Part shown: positions 26,557 through 35,220 of the stretch, in pieces
Layout: every line of letters begins with the position of its first letter
Numbering within the stretch: the first letter of the stretch is position 1
Source of the DNA: Sphaerochaeta globosa str. Buddy
Lineage (GTDB): Bacteria > Spirochaetota > Spirochaetia > Sphaerochaetales > Sphaerochaetaceae
Direction of reading: 5' to 3'
DNA length: 64,000 nucleotides
NCBI RefSeq assembly: GCF_000190435.1
Contig: NC_015152.1
Coordinates: 440,458 to 504,457, forward strand
Notes under the pieces: generated by a model
Told to the model about the DNA's origin: nothing
Databases searched by the model: none
What the model saw: the letters and a program-made list of their open reading frames with translations, nothing else
Position numbers and translations under genes: made by a program

Positions 26557-27379
26557 GAAATATTTCAATCAGATCCCCTATTGGTTGTTGATGCTCATTC
26601 TCACTGTTCTCTTCGTATATCCCTTCTGGTGGATGGTGGTGAACTCACTGAATGCGAGCGCCGAAATTTTCGGTGCGCCCAAACTATTACCCACCTCGTG
26701 GGCATTCTCCAACTATCGGGATATTTTTACCGTACAGCCGTTTGCCCGCCATTATACCAATACAGTGGTGGTTGCCCTGCTGGGAACGTTGGGCAACGTG
26801 CTGCTCTGTGCCATGGCGGGCTATGCCTTTGCCCGTATGCACTTTCCGCTTCGTAATACTGCATTCTTGTTGTTGCTCACCGCTTTGATGATGCCCATCG
26901 AGGTCACCATCATTCCCTTGTTTTTCCAGATGCGCAACTGGGGGGCGCACGATACCCTCACGCCCTTGATCCTGCTGGGAATATTCGGCAGTCAGGGGGC
27001 CTTTTCCACCTTCATGTTACGCCAATTCTATGTGACCGTGCCCAATGAGCTAGAGGAAGCAGCCCGCATCGACGGGCTCAATCCCCTGGGGATTTTCATC
27101 CGCATCATGCTGCCGGTCGCTGTTCCCGTTCTCAGTTCGGTAGCCATATTGGCTTTTATCGCAGTTTGGAACACCTACTTGGAACCATTGGTATTTCTCA
27201 GCTCGCTGGAAAAATTCACGCTCCCGCTTTCGCTGACGAATTTCAACGATACCTACGGTCTTCCCCAATGGCACCTGCAGTTGGCGGCGACCACACTTTC
27301 CATTGTACCCATTATGGCAGTCTATCTGATTTTCCAACAGAAAGTTTCCGACTCCATGGTGAATTCCGGTTTGAAATAA
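26546..27379 (+). CDS. Sugar ABC transporter permease, MalG type
   Basis: This 277-residue inner-membrane subunit starts YWLLMLILTVLFVYPFWWMV, has the EAA loop ELEEAARIDGLNPLGIF near residue 168, and ends VSDSMVNSGLK as MalG-like proteins do. It pairs with the preceding MalF-type permease. The FAD oxidoreductase gene begins 12 nt downstream. Confidence 0.9.
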   Translation: MKTKKYFNQIPYWLLMLILTVLFVYPFWWMVVNSLNASAEIFGAPKLLPTSWAFSNYRDIFTVQPFARHYTNTVVVALLGTLGNVLLCAMAGYAFARMHFPLRNTAFLLLLTALMMPIEVTIIPLFFQMRNWGAHDTLTPLILLGIFGSQGAFSTFMLRQFYVTVPNELEEAARIDGLNPLGIFIRIMLPVAVPVLSSVAILAFIAVWNTYLEPLVFLSSLEKFTLPLSLTNFNDTYGLPQWHLQLAATTLSIVPIMAVYLIFQQKVSDSMVNSGLK

Positions 27380-27391
27380 GAGGAGATCTTC

Positions 27392-28753
27392 ATGCAAAGC
27401 ATTACTCATACACCCTATGATTTGGTTGTTGTCGGTGGCGGCATCGCAGGCAGTATGGCAGCAGTTGCTGCAGGTCGTGAAGGTCTTTCTGTCCTGCTCA
27501 TTGAGGAAGAAGGGTATTTAGGGGGAAGCCTTACCGCCTGTGGAACCGGCCCGATGATGACCTTCCATGCAGGACAGACGCAAGTCGTCCGTGGCCTTAC
27601 TGATGAAATGATACAGCGTCTGGTACACAAAGGCTTATCGGTCGGCCATATTGCCGACTCCACCGGGTACACCTATTCGGTCACTCCCTTTGACAGCGAA
27701 GGTATGAAGCGCGAACTGGAGCTGATGTGTCTTGAGGCTGGGGTGCAATTGCTTTTTCACACCACGGTAGTGGAAGCGAATCCTCAGAAGGCCATTCTCT
27801 CTTCGATCAAATGCCTCTGTGCAGGCAACCTTTTCAGTGTGCAAGGCTCCTATTTCATCGATGCTTCGGGTGATGCCGACCTCATTGCCATGGCCGGTAT
27901 TCCCTACGAGCAAGGCAGGGAAACCGATGGCAAGGACCAGCCGCTTACCATGAACTTCAAGCTGGTGGATGTGGATCTCCAGATCATTCGCAACCTCATG
28001 GACAGTGATATCGAGCTGTTTCCTTTCCTGATCCCTAAAGCAGGATTGCAGCACCAAGCCAGCCGGCTCTCCTTTTCCGGCTTCCAGCAAATTATGTACG
28101 AAGGGATAGAGAAAGGTGAAATTACCTTCGACCGCGATATCGTGCTTTGCTTTGAGACCAATGCAAAGAACGAAGTCATCGTAAATATGACGCGGGTGTT
28201 GGACAAGAATCCGGTCAAGCCGCTTGAACTTACTGCAGCCGAGCTGGAAGGCCGGCGTCAAGTTTGGGAGCTGTACGGCTTTCTGAAGACCCATATCCCC
28301 GGTTTCGAGCATGCACGCATGACCTCTAGCGGCCCCCGCATCGGTGTGCGTAGCTCTCGCCGACTCAAGGGTTTGTATCGGGTTACTGCAAAGGATTTGT
28401 TGAACGAGACCATCTTTGACGATGCCATCTCCGCCTGCGGTTATCCGATCGACATCCATTCTCCCGATGGAGCTGCCACCGACTCGACCTTCCTGCGTGA
28501 AGGCGGCTTCTATACCATTCCGCTGAGAAGCCTGCTCAACGCCCAGGTTCCCAATGTGCTGGCAGCAGGCAGAAACATCAGCTGTGAGTTTGCCGCACAC
28601 GCGAGTTTGCGGGTGAGCCCGTCAGCCGGAGCCATAGGGCAGGGTGCGGGGACTGCCGTTGCCTTGGCTGTCAAAACCAAAACCGATCTTTTCCATCTTG
28701 ATTTGGAAGCCCTGCATGCTACACTGCGCAAGGCGGGAGCATTCATAGGATGA
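27392..28753 (+). CDS. FAD-dependent oxidoreductase (FAD_oxidored group)
   Basis: This 453-residue flavoprotein has the dinucleotide-binding VVVGGGIAGSMAAVAAGREG at about residues 12-31 and ends with the second FAD contact SAGAIGQGAGTAVALAV. The central YFIDASGDADLIAMAGIPYE is typical of the PF12831 group found in carbohydrate-use clusters. The reaction is not known; it may oxidise or dehydrate the imported sugar or a derivative. No signal peptide is present. It overlaps the LacI gene at ATGA and follows the transporter genes, so it is expressed with import of its probable substrate. Confidence 0.82.
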   Translation: MQSITHTPYDLVVVGGGIAGSMAAVAAGREGLSVLLIEEEGYLGGSLTACGTGPMMTFHAGQTQVVRGLTDEMIQRLVHKGLSVGHIADSTGYTYSVTPFDSEGMKRELELMCLEAGVQLLFHTTVVEANPQKAILSSIKCLCAGNLFSVQGSYFIDASGDADLIAMAGIPYEQGRETDGKDQPLTMNFKLVDVDLQIIRNLMDSDIELFPFLIPKAGLQHQASRLSFSGFQQIMYEGIEKGEITFDRDIVLCFETNAKNEVIVNMTRVLDKNPVKPLELTAAELEGRRQVWELYGFLKTHIPGFEHARMTSSGPRIGVRSSRRLKGLYRVTAKDLLNETIFDDAISACGYPIDIHSPDGAATDSTFLREGGFYTIPLRSLLNAQVPNVLAAGRNISCEFAAHASLRVSPSAGAIGQGAGTAVALAVKTKTDLFHLDLEALHATLRKAGAFIG

Positions 28754-29757
28754 AAGAATTCAAGCGGGTAACCTTGCAGGATGTAGCCAAGGAGGCAAAA
28801 GTCTCCTATGCCTCCGTTTCGGCCGTGCTCAACGGCAAGGATGGCAAGAGTATCCGGGTAGCTCAGAAGACGAAAGAGTTGATATTGGAATGTGCTGCAA
28901 GGCTTGGGTATGTCCCCAACATGGCAGCGCGCAAACTGAAAAACGGGACCAATTCCCTGATAGCAGTGTTCACCTACGAGCAGATTTTCCCTGTAGAGTC
29001 GGAGAATGAGTACTACCGCTTCTTTGTCGGCATCCAGGAAACGGCGGAAAAGTTGGGCTATGACATTCTGATTCTCAACAACCGGCCTACCGAGGAGAAC
29101 TCAAGTCGCATCGTACTTGCCGATGGGGCTGTCATGATGGGTGTGAACCGTGACGACAAGGGCATCGAGCGGTTGGTGAAAGCCAATTATCCGCTGGTGT
29201 TTGTCGGGCGTCGCGAGGTTTCGGATGTTTCGACCCACTGGGTGACCTTTGACTATCAGAAAGTGATCGCCCAAATGGTCGACCATCTCAATGATTTGTG
29301 TAGTGCTCGCACCCTTGTGTATGTGGAGTCGCAGGAGCAGGAACGGGAACCCAGAAAGGACAAGCGTCGATTCTTGTTGGAAGCTGCCCAGTCCCTTGGG
29401 CTGGAAGTGCTTATTGTACAAGCCGATGAGCGTAATATGCTCTCGTTGGAGGCTTTCGGCCTCATAGAGCAGTGCAAGGTGGTTGTTTTTGACCGCCTGT
29501 TCCTGCTCGAGCCCTTTGAGCGCTTGTTGGAAAGAAAAGGCCTGAAGCTTGGCAGCGATATCTGGGGTGCAGTGCTCGAGGATGATTGGATGGGCAGCCA
29601 TGAACATTGGACACGGTGGTCGAATCAACGCTTGGAACTGGGCTCGCTTGCAGTGGAGTACCTCTCACACCTTTTGCAGAAGGAAACCCTTGAGCAACTT
29701 GAAACCCTTACCCCGTTGTATCTGGTTATATCCGAGAGCTCAGCGTTCCCCAAATAA
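28750..29757 (+). CDS. LacI-family transcriptional regulator
   Basis: This 335-residue repressor-type protein has the N-terminal helix-turn-helix VTLQDVAKEAKVSYASVSAV with the hinge helix YVPNMAARKLK, then a periplasmic-binding-protein-like effector domain. It is the last gene of the sugar operon that starts at 24335 and is translationally coupled to the oxidoreductase. It most likely binds the TGATTAA/TTAATCA palindrome at 24298-24315 and is released by the imported sugar. Its 3' end overlaps the convergent acetyltransferase gene by 18 bp. Confidence 0.9.
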   Translation: MKEFKRVTLQDVAKEAKVSYASVSAVLNGKDGKSIRVAQKTKELILECAARLGYVPNMAARKLKNGTNSLIAVFTYEQIFPVESENEYYRFFVGIQETAEKLGYDILILNNRPTEENSSRIVLADGAVMMGVNRDDKGIERLVKANYPLVFVGRREVSDVSTHWVTFDYQKVIAQMVDHLNDLCSARTLVYVESQEQEREPRKDKRRFLLEAAQSLGLEVLIVQADERNMLSLEAFGLIEQCKVVVFDRLFLLEPFERLLERKGLKLGSDIWGAVLEDDWMGSHEHWTRWSNQRLELGSLAVEYLSHLLQKETLEQLETLTPLYLVISESSAFPK

Positions 29758-30483
29758 GTCAGGCTCCTTGAGGAGCAACGCATTCAGCGCCTGTGTAAGA
29801 GGCTGGGTTTGGTGATACAGCACTGTAGCATCTCCAAGCTTTCCTTCCTTGAGGATTCCTTTTTCACGAAGAAAGCCTTCAACCTTGGGAAAGTTCTCCG
29901 CTACATGGCCGAGATGCCCGCTGTTGGGACGGGGAACGAGCGTTCCGTCGGCGAGGCGGATGAAGAGCATACGCTTGTTCTCATTGATGCGGTTGGGGAT
30001 GTCCAGCCACTCTTCCACGCCGTGGATGAAGGTGTCCCGATTCAAGCCTACACCAACCAGCAGGATGGTCGCATTGCGGTCCAGCAGCTTGCCCCATGCT
30101 CCCTGTCTCGGGCAGGGAGTGGTAAACAGGTGGTCTCCATCAGTGAAGGATCGGGCATCCCTGCCGAAGGCGACAACCGAATGTGTCGGATGTGCAGAGC
30201 GTATGCCGTTCGGGGTTTTTCTTGCCAGTTCGGGAATAATGCCGATGCAGACCTCGGTCTCCTGTACGCTGTAATAGGGTTGGTCTTCGGTCACATTCGC
30301 CCAGGTGTGGGTGGGGAAGACCATCAGGCCGTTTTTCATATACTCAACCATGGAATCGATTATACTCTGAGGCCCCCCTTCAACTTCACCCATACTCTTG
30401 TAGGAGAGGTGTGCAAGGGTGGTTCCGTTCGGGTCGATGCCGAGCGCTTTCAAATCGGCGAGCAAGCTTTGTTTCGTGTGCAT
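29740..30483 (-). CDS. AAC(3)-family N-acetyltransferase
   Basis: This roughly 247-residue protein is of the aminoglycoside 3-N-acetyltransferase/YokD family. Its motifs are VFPTHTWANV, GIRSAHPTHSVVAFG and TTPCPRQGAWGKLLD. The family acetylates amino groups with acetyl-CoA. Here the gene sits between sugar-use genes and diverges from an N-acylglucosamine epimerase gene, so an amino sugar is a more likely acceptor than an antibiotic; that is inference. The start is uncertain: 30483 is chosen because the conserved part begins there, but no clear ribosome site precedes it or the upstream alternatives at 30495 (ATG) and 30519 (TTG). Confidence 0.78.
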   Translation of the reverse strand: MHTKQSLLADLKALGIDPNGTTLAHLSYKSMGEVEGGPQSIIDSMVEYMKNGLMVFPTHTWANVTEDQPYYSVQETEVCIGIIPELARKTPNGIRSAHPTHSVVAFGRDARSFTDGDHLFTTPCPRQGAWGKLLDRNATILLVGVGLNRDTFIHGVEEWLDIPNRINENKRMLFIRLADGTLVPRPNSGHLGHVAENFPKVEGFLREKGILKEGKLGDATVLYHQTQPLTQALNALLLKEPDLFGER

Positions 30484-30582
30484 GGGAGCAATCATGCCAT
30501 ACGAGTGAGGGAGAATCAAGGGCGGAAAACCGATGACTCACCTGCGTAATTGGAGTAAGATGATCGGTATGCGGGGTATGCA

Positions 30583-31764
30583 ATGAAACAGACTTCTGAG
30601 CTTTTGTATCAAGAATATAGGCACATGCTGATGGATAACATTCTTCCATTCTGGCTTCGTTACGGTTTAGACCGGGTGCATGGCGGCATGTATACTGCAT
30701 TGGACCGGGATGGTTCGCTTCTCGATACCGATAAATCGGTCTGGTTCCAGGGTCGCGCCTTGTGGACCTTTGCTACAGCCTACCGCCAGGTGGAGCAGAA
30801 CAAAGAGTACAAAATGGTGTGTGACTCCCTGGTCTCCTTCATCGAGCAGAACTGCTTCGACCCCGCAGATGGTCGGATGTACTTCAGGGTCGCCAAGGAT
30901 GGCAAGCCGGTTATCAAGCGCCTGCGCTACGTGTTCAGTGAAACCTTCACCATACTCGGCTTTGCAGCCTATAGCAGGGCGTTCAATCGTCCCGACTATG
31001 CACAGAAGGCGTATGACTTGCTGCTCAAGGTTGAACACTATCTGCTTACCCCGGGCCTCTTGGTCCCCAAGTTCGACACTCCCTCCCTTGGATTCGGCCT
31101 TCCTATGATTCTGCTCAATACCGTGCAGGAACTCAGGGCGGCTCTTCCTGAAAAAGCTGAGGAGTTCACTACGCGCATCGATGGCTATCTTGAGCAGATT
31201 AAAACCTACTTCATTCGACCGGAATTGCAGATTGTGGTAGAGCAGTGCAACCCTGACGGGTCGCTGCAGCTCGACCATTTTGAAGGGCGGCAGCTTAATC
31301 CGGGTCATGCCATAGAAGGTGCTTGGTTCATTCTCAATGAAGCGCGGTACCGCAAAAACGACCCTGAGTTGATGAACTTGGGAACCACCATGCTCGATTG
31401 GATGTGGAATAAGGGCTGGGACAGTGAGCACGGCGGGATTATCTACTTCCGTGATGCCCTGAATAAAAGTGCCACCGAATACTGGCACGACATGAAGTTC
31501 TGGTGGCCTCAGTGCGAGGCGGCCATTGCCAACCTCATGGCCTACAGCATGACCGGAAACGATGGCTACCTACAGCAGTTCGATACCGTGCACCAGTATA
31601 TCAAAGGCCATTTCCTCGATTATGAGTTCGGGGAATGGTATGGCTACCTGCATCGTGATGGTACCCTTTCAACACCACTGAAGGGCAATATGTACAAAGG
31701 CCCGTTCCATATACCCAGAATGTATCTAGTCTGCTGTCAGTTGCTTGATGAGCTGAGACGGTAG
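30583..31764 (+). CDS. N-acylglucosamine 2-epimerase-family protein
   Basis: This 393-residue (alpha/alpha)6-barrel enzyme opens with LPFWLRYGLDRVHGGMYTAL, has KSVWFQGRALWTFATAYR, and carries the conserved ARGE-like C-terminal segment EFGEWYGYLHRDG. Members interconvert N-acetylglucosamine/N-acetylmannosamine, or epimerise mannobiose and related sugars. With the acetyltransferase opposite and the hexosamine-kinase-like gene at 37.5-38.6 kb, amino-sugar metabolism is plausible, but the branch cannot be fixed from sequence. A terminator-like hairpin follows. Confidence 0.85.
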   Translation: MKQTSELLYQEYRHMLMDNILPFWLRYGLDRVHGGMYTALDRDGSLLDTDKSVWFQGRALWTFATAYRQVEQNKEYKMVCDSLVSFIEQNCFDPADGRMYFRVAKDGKPVIKRLRYVFSETFTILGFAAYSRAFNRPDYAQKAYDLLLKVEHYLLTPGLLVPKFDTPSLGFGLPMILLNTVQELRAALPEKAEEFTTRIDGYLEQIKTYFIRPELQIVVEQCNPDGSLQLDHFEGRQLNPGHAIEGAWFILNEARYRKNDPELMNLGTTMLDWMWNKGWDSEHGGIIYFRDALNKSATEYWHDMKFWWPQCEAAIANLMAYSMTGNDGYLQQFDTVHQYIKGHFLDYEFGEWYGYLHRDGTLSTPLKGNMYKGPFHIPRMYLVCCQLLDELRR

Positions 31765-31776
31765 GAGGAGAAAGAG

Positions 31777-31805
31777 GGGAGCTTCTTGTATGAAGTTCCC
31801 TTCTT
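31777..31805 (+). terminator. Terminator after the epimerase gene
   Basis: GGGAGCTTC pairs with GAAGTTCCC (one G-U pair) around TTGTAT, followed by TTCTT. The T-run is interrupted, so termination may be partial. Confidence 0.6.
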
Positions 31806-31807
31806 GT

Positions 31808-31893
31808 ATAGACACCTGTCTATCACATTGCAAAGCACTGGTTACTTAACATTTTTACATGTATTCGTAACATTTCTACATTGTTTTCAACAA
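31808..31893 (+). promoter_or_regulatory. Regulatory repeats upstream of the second sugar ABC operon
   Basis: Three elements lie here in a 247-bp gap. ATAGACACCTGTCTAT at 31808-31823 is a palindrome with 7-bp arms. TAACATTTTTACAT (31847-31860) is repeated as TAACATTTCTACAT at 31868-31881, exactly 21 bp or two helical turns on. TTGTTTTCAACAA at 31881-31893 is a small palindrome. A GATAAT at about 31906-31911 could be a -10 box. The 21-bp phasing suggests tandem binding of a dimeric activator on one face of the helix. Confidence 0.5.
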
Positions 31894-32011
31894 AATACCC
31901 CCTAAGATAATATATGTCCAAGTAATTACTTATGCATTCTCACCCTTTGGACAAGAAAAGGAGTGAAGAGGTTTTTATGCCTCTCACTGAATAAAAACTA
32001 GGAGGAATTGT

Positions 32012-33286
32012 ATGAAAAAGAGGAGTGTTGCCCTGTTGCTCGTTGCGCTGGTCGCAAGTGCATTGCTGTTTGCAAGCGGGGATGCTGAAAAAGCGAAAGC
32101 CCCTGATGTTTCCAAGCCGTTGTCGGTCATGATCTGGGACTCCAACCAAGAGCCCGGTATTCGAAAAATTATTGATGACTTCACCGCCAAAACCGGTGTT
32201 ACTGCTGAAATCCAGGTTGTGGATTGGAATAACTATTGGACACTGCTCAGTGCCGGAGCGCAAGGCGGATCGCTTCCCGATGTGTTCTGGATGCATTCCA
32301 ACGAATCACAGCGGTATATGTCCAACGACATGCTGCTCGATGTAACCGACCGCATCGCCAAGAGCTCAATCATCGATCCTGAGAACTACCCTGCAGACAT
32401 CTGGAGCCTCTATACCTACAACAAAAAATATTATGCTGTTCCAAAAGATGTCGATACCATCGCCCTTTGGTATAACCGTGCACTGTTCGACCAGGCCGGT
32501 GTAGCATATCCAACTGATAACTGGACATGGGATGACCTGTATGCCGCCGCAAAGAAGATTACCAAGGCTGACGGCAGCGTCTATGGATTTGCCAATGTGA
32601 ACTCAAACAACCAGGCTGGTTGGTACAACCTGATTTACGGCAACAATGGCTATGTACTGTCCGAAGACAAAAAGAAGTCGGGACTGGACCTTCCTGCTTC
32701 CATTGAAGCAATGAAGTGGATGGAGAAGATGATCAATGAGAATTTGATGCCTCCGCAGAACGTGATGAGTGAGAGCTCGGAGGACGTTCTTCTCCAATCC
32801 GGTAAAATTGCAATGACCATGCAGGGTTCCTGGATGTTGCCTGCTTTCCGCGACAATGAGTACACCCTGAAAAACTGTGATATCGCCATGCTGCCGAAGA
32901 ACAGCAAGACCGGCCGTCGCCCATCCATCTACAATGGTCTGGGTTGGGCCATTGCCAAGAGCTCCCAGCGCAGTGATGATGCTTGGAAGCTTGTTGAGTA
33001 CTTTGGTTCAAAAGAAGGCCAACTCAAGCAGGCACAGCTGGGCATCACGATGTCTGCATATACCGACACCAGTGAAGCATGGAAGAACGGCGTGCCGCAG
33101 TTCAACCTGCAGGCGTATTTGAACATGCAGGACGATATGGTTATCCGCCCGTTCTCCAGAAATACTGTGAAATGGGAGAATGCCGTGCTTGATGTCATGC
33201 TGAAGGTCTGGTCGAAGGAAATGACCATGGAAGCAGGATGCAAGGAAGCAGCCCGCCAAATGAATGCAATTCTTGCCGAGGAGTAA
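32012..33286 (+). CDS. Sugar ABC transporter binding protein
   Basis: This 424-residue binding protein has the signal peptide MKKRSVALLLVALVASALLF followed by ASGDAEKAKAP, without a lipobox. Family features include LSVMIWDSNQEPGIRKIIDD, DVFWMHSN and YAVPKDVDTIALWYNRALFD. The aromatic-rich VPKDVDT loop is common in binders of mono- and disaccharides. AGGAGG precedes the ATG. It heads the operon and is separated from the first permease gene by a GC-rich stem-loop. Confidence 0.88.
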   Translation: MKKRSVALLLVALVASALLFASGDAEKAKAPDVSKPLSVMIWDSNQEPGIRKIIDDFTAKTGVTAEIQVVDWNNYWTLLSAGAQGGSLPDVFWMHSNESQRYMSNDMLLDVTDRIAKSSIIDPENYPADIWSLYTYNKKYYAVPKDVDTIALWYNRALFDQAGVAYPTDNWTWDDLYAAAKKITKADGSVYGFANVNSNNQAGWYNLIYGNNGYVLSEDKKKSGLDLPASIEAMKWMEKMINENLMPPQNVMSESSEDVLLQSGKIAMTMQGSWMLPAFRDNEYTLKNCDIAMLPKNSKTGRRPSIYNGLGWAIAKSSQRSDDAWKLVEYFGSKEGQLKQAQLGITMSAYTDTSEAWKNGVPQFNLQAYLNMQDDMVIRPFSRNTVKWENAVLDVMLKVWSKEMTMEAGCKEAARQMNAILAEE

Positions 33287-33302
33287 GAAACACGTGTTTG
33301 AA

Positions 33303-33328
33303 CCCGGGCGGGGGAGACCCTGTCCGGG
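33303..33328 (+). promoter_or_regulatory. Intercistronic stem-loop after binding-protein gene
   Basis: CCCGG pairs with CCGGG and an inner GGG pairs with CCC, separated by small internal loops. There is no T-run. It is likely to slow 3' decay so that the binding protein is made in excess over the permeases. Confidence 0.45.
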
Positions 33329-33350
33329 ATTGTCCAAGGAATGATTCTGC

Positions 33351-34247
33351 ATGAACAGACGCTCGCTACGTTCTACAACTACAACCCAGATGTTTGTCTG
33401 GGGATGGGTTTTGATTCTTCCCACCATTATGGGCTTGATGGTTCTGAACATCGTCCCCATGATTGCCACTGTCTATCAGAGCTTCCATAAGACAGGAGAT
33501 TTCGGTAGGGGTAATGTCTTTATCGGGCTGAAAAACTTCCAGAAGTTGTTCTCCGACCAGGCGGTTTTGCAATCGATCATCAATACATGCAAGTATACGA
33601 TTGCCCAGGTTCCGCTTTCTGTTTTTATCGCCTTGATTCTGGCTGTGATGCTCAACCGGCAGATACGAGGCAGAGGTGCCTACCGAACCATTTTCTTCCT
33701 ACCCATGGTTGTTGCCCCGGCTGCTATCGCCATGGTATGGCGATGGCTCTACAACTCAGAATTCGGATTGATCAATAATGCATTCAATCTCAATGTGAGT
33801 TGGATTTCCGATCCTGCCATTGCAGTGTATTCAATAGCCATCATCGGCATCTGGTCCGATATCGGATACAATATGATTCTATTCCTTGCAGGACTGCAGG
33901 AGATCCCCAAGGACTACTATGAGGCAGCCGACCTCGATGGGGCGAACGCCATCCAAAGCTTTCGGCATATAACTGTTCCGATGGTCTCCCCGATTCTCTT
34001 CTTTGTCATCGTTACCCGTATGATTGCCGCCATGCAAGTTTTTGATACCATTTTCATGGTCATGGAGCAGCGGTCAAATCCAGCTATGTATAAAACCCAG
34101 TCATTGGTATATCTCTTCTACCAATCCTCGTTCGTGGAACGGGATTTTGGGTATGGTTCAACGATTGTAGTAGTGTTATTGGTTCTCATTATGTGCATAA
34201 CTGCAATACAGATGATCGCCCAGAAAAAATGGGTCCATTACAATTAG
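33351..34247 (+). CDS. Sugar ABC transporter permease, MalF type
   Basis: This 298-residue membrane subunit has six helices, the EAA loop DYYEAADLDGANAI near residue 188, and the N-terminal VWGWVLILPTIMGLMVLNIV signature. AAGGAATG lies just before the ATG. It works with the MalG-type permease that starts 9 nt after its end, and with an ATPase encoded elsewhere, since none is in this operon. Confidence 0.9.
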   Translation: MNRRSLRSTTTTQMFVWGWVLILPTIMGLMVLNIVPMIATVYQSFHKTGDFGRGNVFIGLKNFQKLFSDQAVLQSIINTCKYTIAQVPLSVFIALILAVMLNRQIRGRGAYRTIFFLPMVVAPAAIAMVWRWLYNSEFGLINNAFNLNVSWISDPAIAVYSIAIIGIWSDIGYNMILFLAGLQEIPKDYYEAADLDGANAIQSFRHITVPMVSPILFFVIVTRMIAAMQVFDTIFMVMEQRSNPAMYKTQSLVYLFYQSSFVERDFGYGSTIVVVLLVLIMCITAIQMIAQKKWVHYN

Positions 34248-34256
34248 GAGGCACGG

Positions 34257-35087
34257 ATGAGAAAAAGAAAGCTTTCAACCACCTTGTTGTTGCATGCGAT
34301 TCTGGTCTGCGTCTCACTGACCATGATCATTCCCTTTGTGTGGATGATTCTTACCTCATTTAAAACGGCAGGGCAGTCCATACAGCTCGATCCGTATGTA
34401 TTCTTTCCCACAAGGTTCCAGTTCGATTCCTTTATTCGTGTGTTTACGACGAATAATTTCCTGAATCTGTATAAGAACACCCTCCTGTTGATTGCATTCA
34501 GAATACTCTGTGCCGTGGTGACAGCGAGCATGGCTGGATTCGCGTTCGGTAGATTGAAGTTCTTCGGTTCTGAATTGGCATTCTCACTTGTTCTTGTTCA
34601 GATGATGATTCCCAGTCAGATTTTCATCATTCCCCAGTACCAGATGATCAGCAGGCTGGGTATGACCAATACGACCTTTGCTCTGGTCTTTCCCGGATTG
34701 GTGAGTGCTTTTGGTACCTTTTTAATGCGTCAAGCATACAAAATTCTCCCCAAGGATATCGAGGATGCCGCCAAAATCGATGGGTTGAATATCGGAAAAA
34801 CCTTTATTCTCGTACTCGCCCCCCTGACAAAATCATGTTTGGTAGCCTTAAGTGTATTTACTGCGGTGTTTGCCTATAAGGAACTGATGTGGCCGATGAT
34901 CGTCAATACCAGCAAGGACTCATTGGTGTTGGCTTCTGCCTTGGCAAAAATGAAAGGCCAGTATATGGCCAACTATCCAGAGCTCATGGCAGCGTCTTTG
35001 ATCGCGTGTGTTCCGATGATTGTCTTGTATTTTATCTTCCAAAAGCAATTCATCGAAGGAATTGCGACCTCTGGAGGAAAATTATAG
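34257..35087 (+). CDS. Sugar ABC transporter permease, MalG type
   Basis: This 276-residue membrane subunit begins TMIIPFVWMILTSFKTAGQS, has the EAA loop DIEDAAKIDGLNIG near residue 167, and ends FQKQFIEGIATSGGKL. GGAGG lies a few bases before the ATG. The GH4 gene follows after 133 nt, probably in the same transcription unit or from a weak promoter of its own (TTGTCG with TATATG, 19 bp apart). Confidence 0.9.
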   Translation: MRKRKLSTTLLLHAILVCVSLTMIIPFVWMILTSFKTAGQSIQLDPYVFFPTRFQFDSFIRVFTTNNFLNLYKNTLLLIAFRILCAVVTASMAGFAFGRLKFFGSELAFSLVLVQMMIPSQIFIIPQYQMISRLGMTNTTFALVFPGLVSAFGTFLMRQAYKILPKDIEDAAKIDGLNIGKTFILVLAPLTKSCLVALSVFTAVFAYKELMWPMIVNTSKDSLVLASALAKMKGQYMANYPELMAASLIACVPMIVLYFIFQKQFIEGIATSGGKL

Positions 35088-35220
35088 CGCTTTGTTTGTT
35101 TTGTAGTCTCAGGTTCTGATGAAAGGCTCCCATTAAGGGATGTCATTGTCGGTATTTCTTGGGAAGTCGGTATATGTGGTAAGATTCCTCGTAAGAGGAC
35201 CTTGCAAAAGAGGGGATGTG

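Noticed and set aside
29740-30483. Acquired aminoglycoside-resistance gene
   Set aside because: No mobile element flanks it, its composition matches the neighbours, and the context is sugar metabolism.
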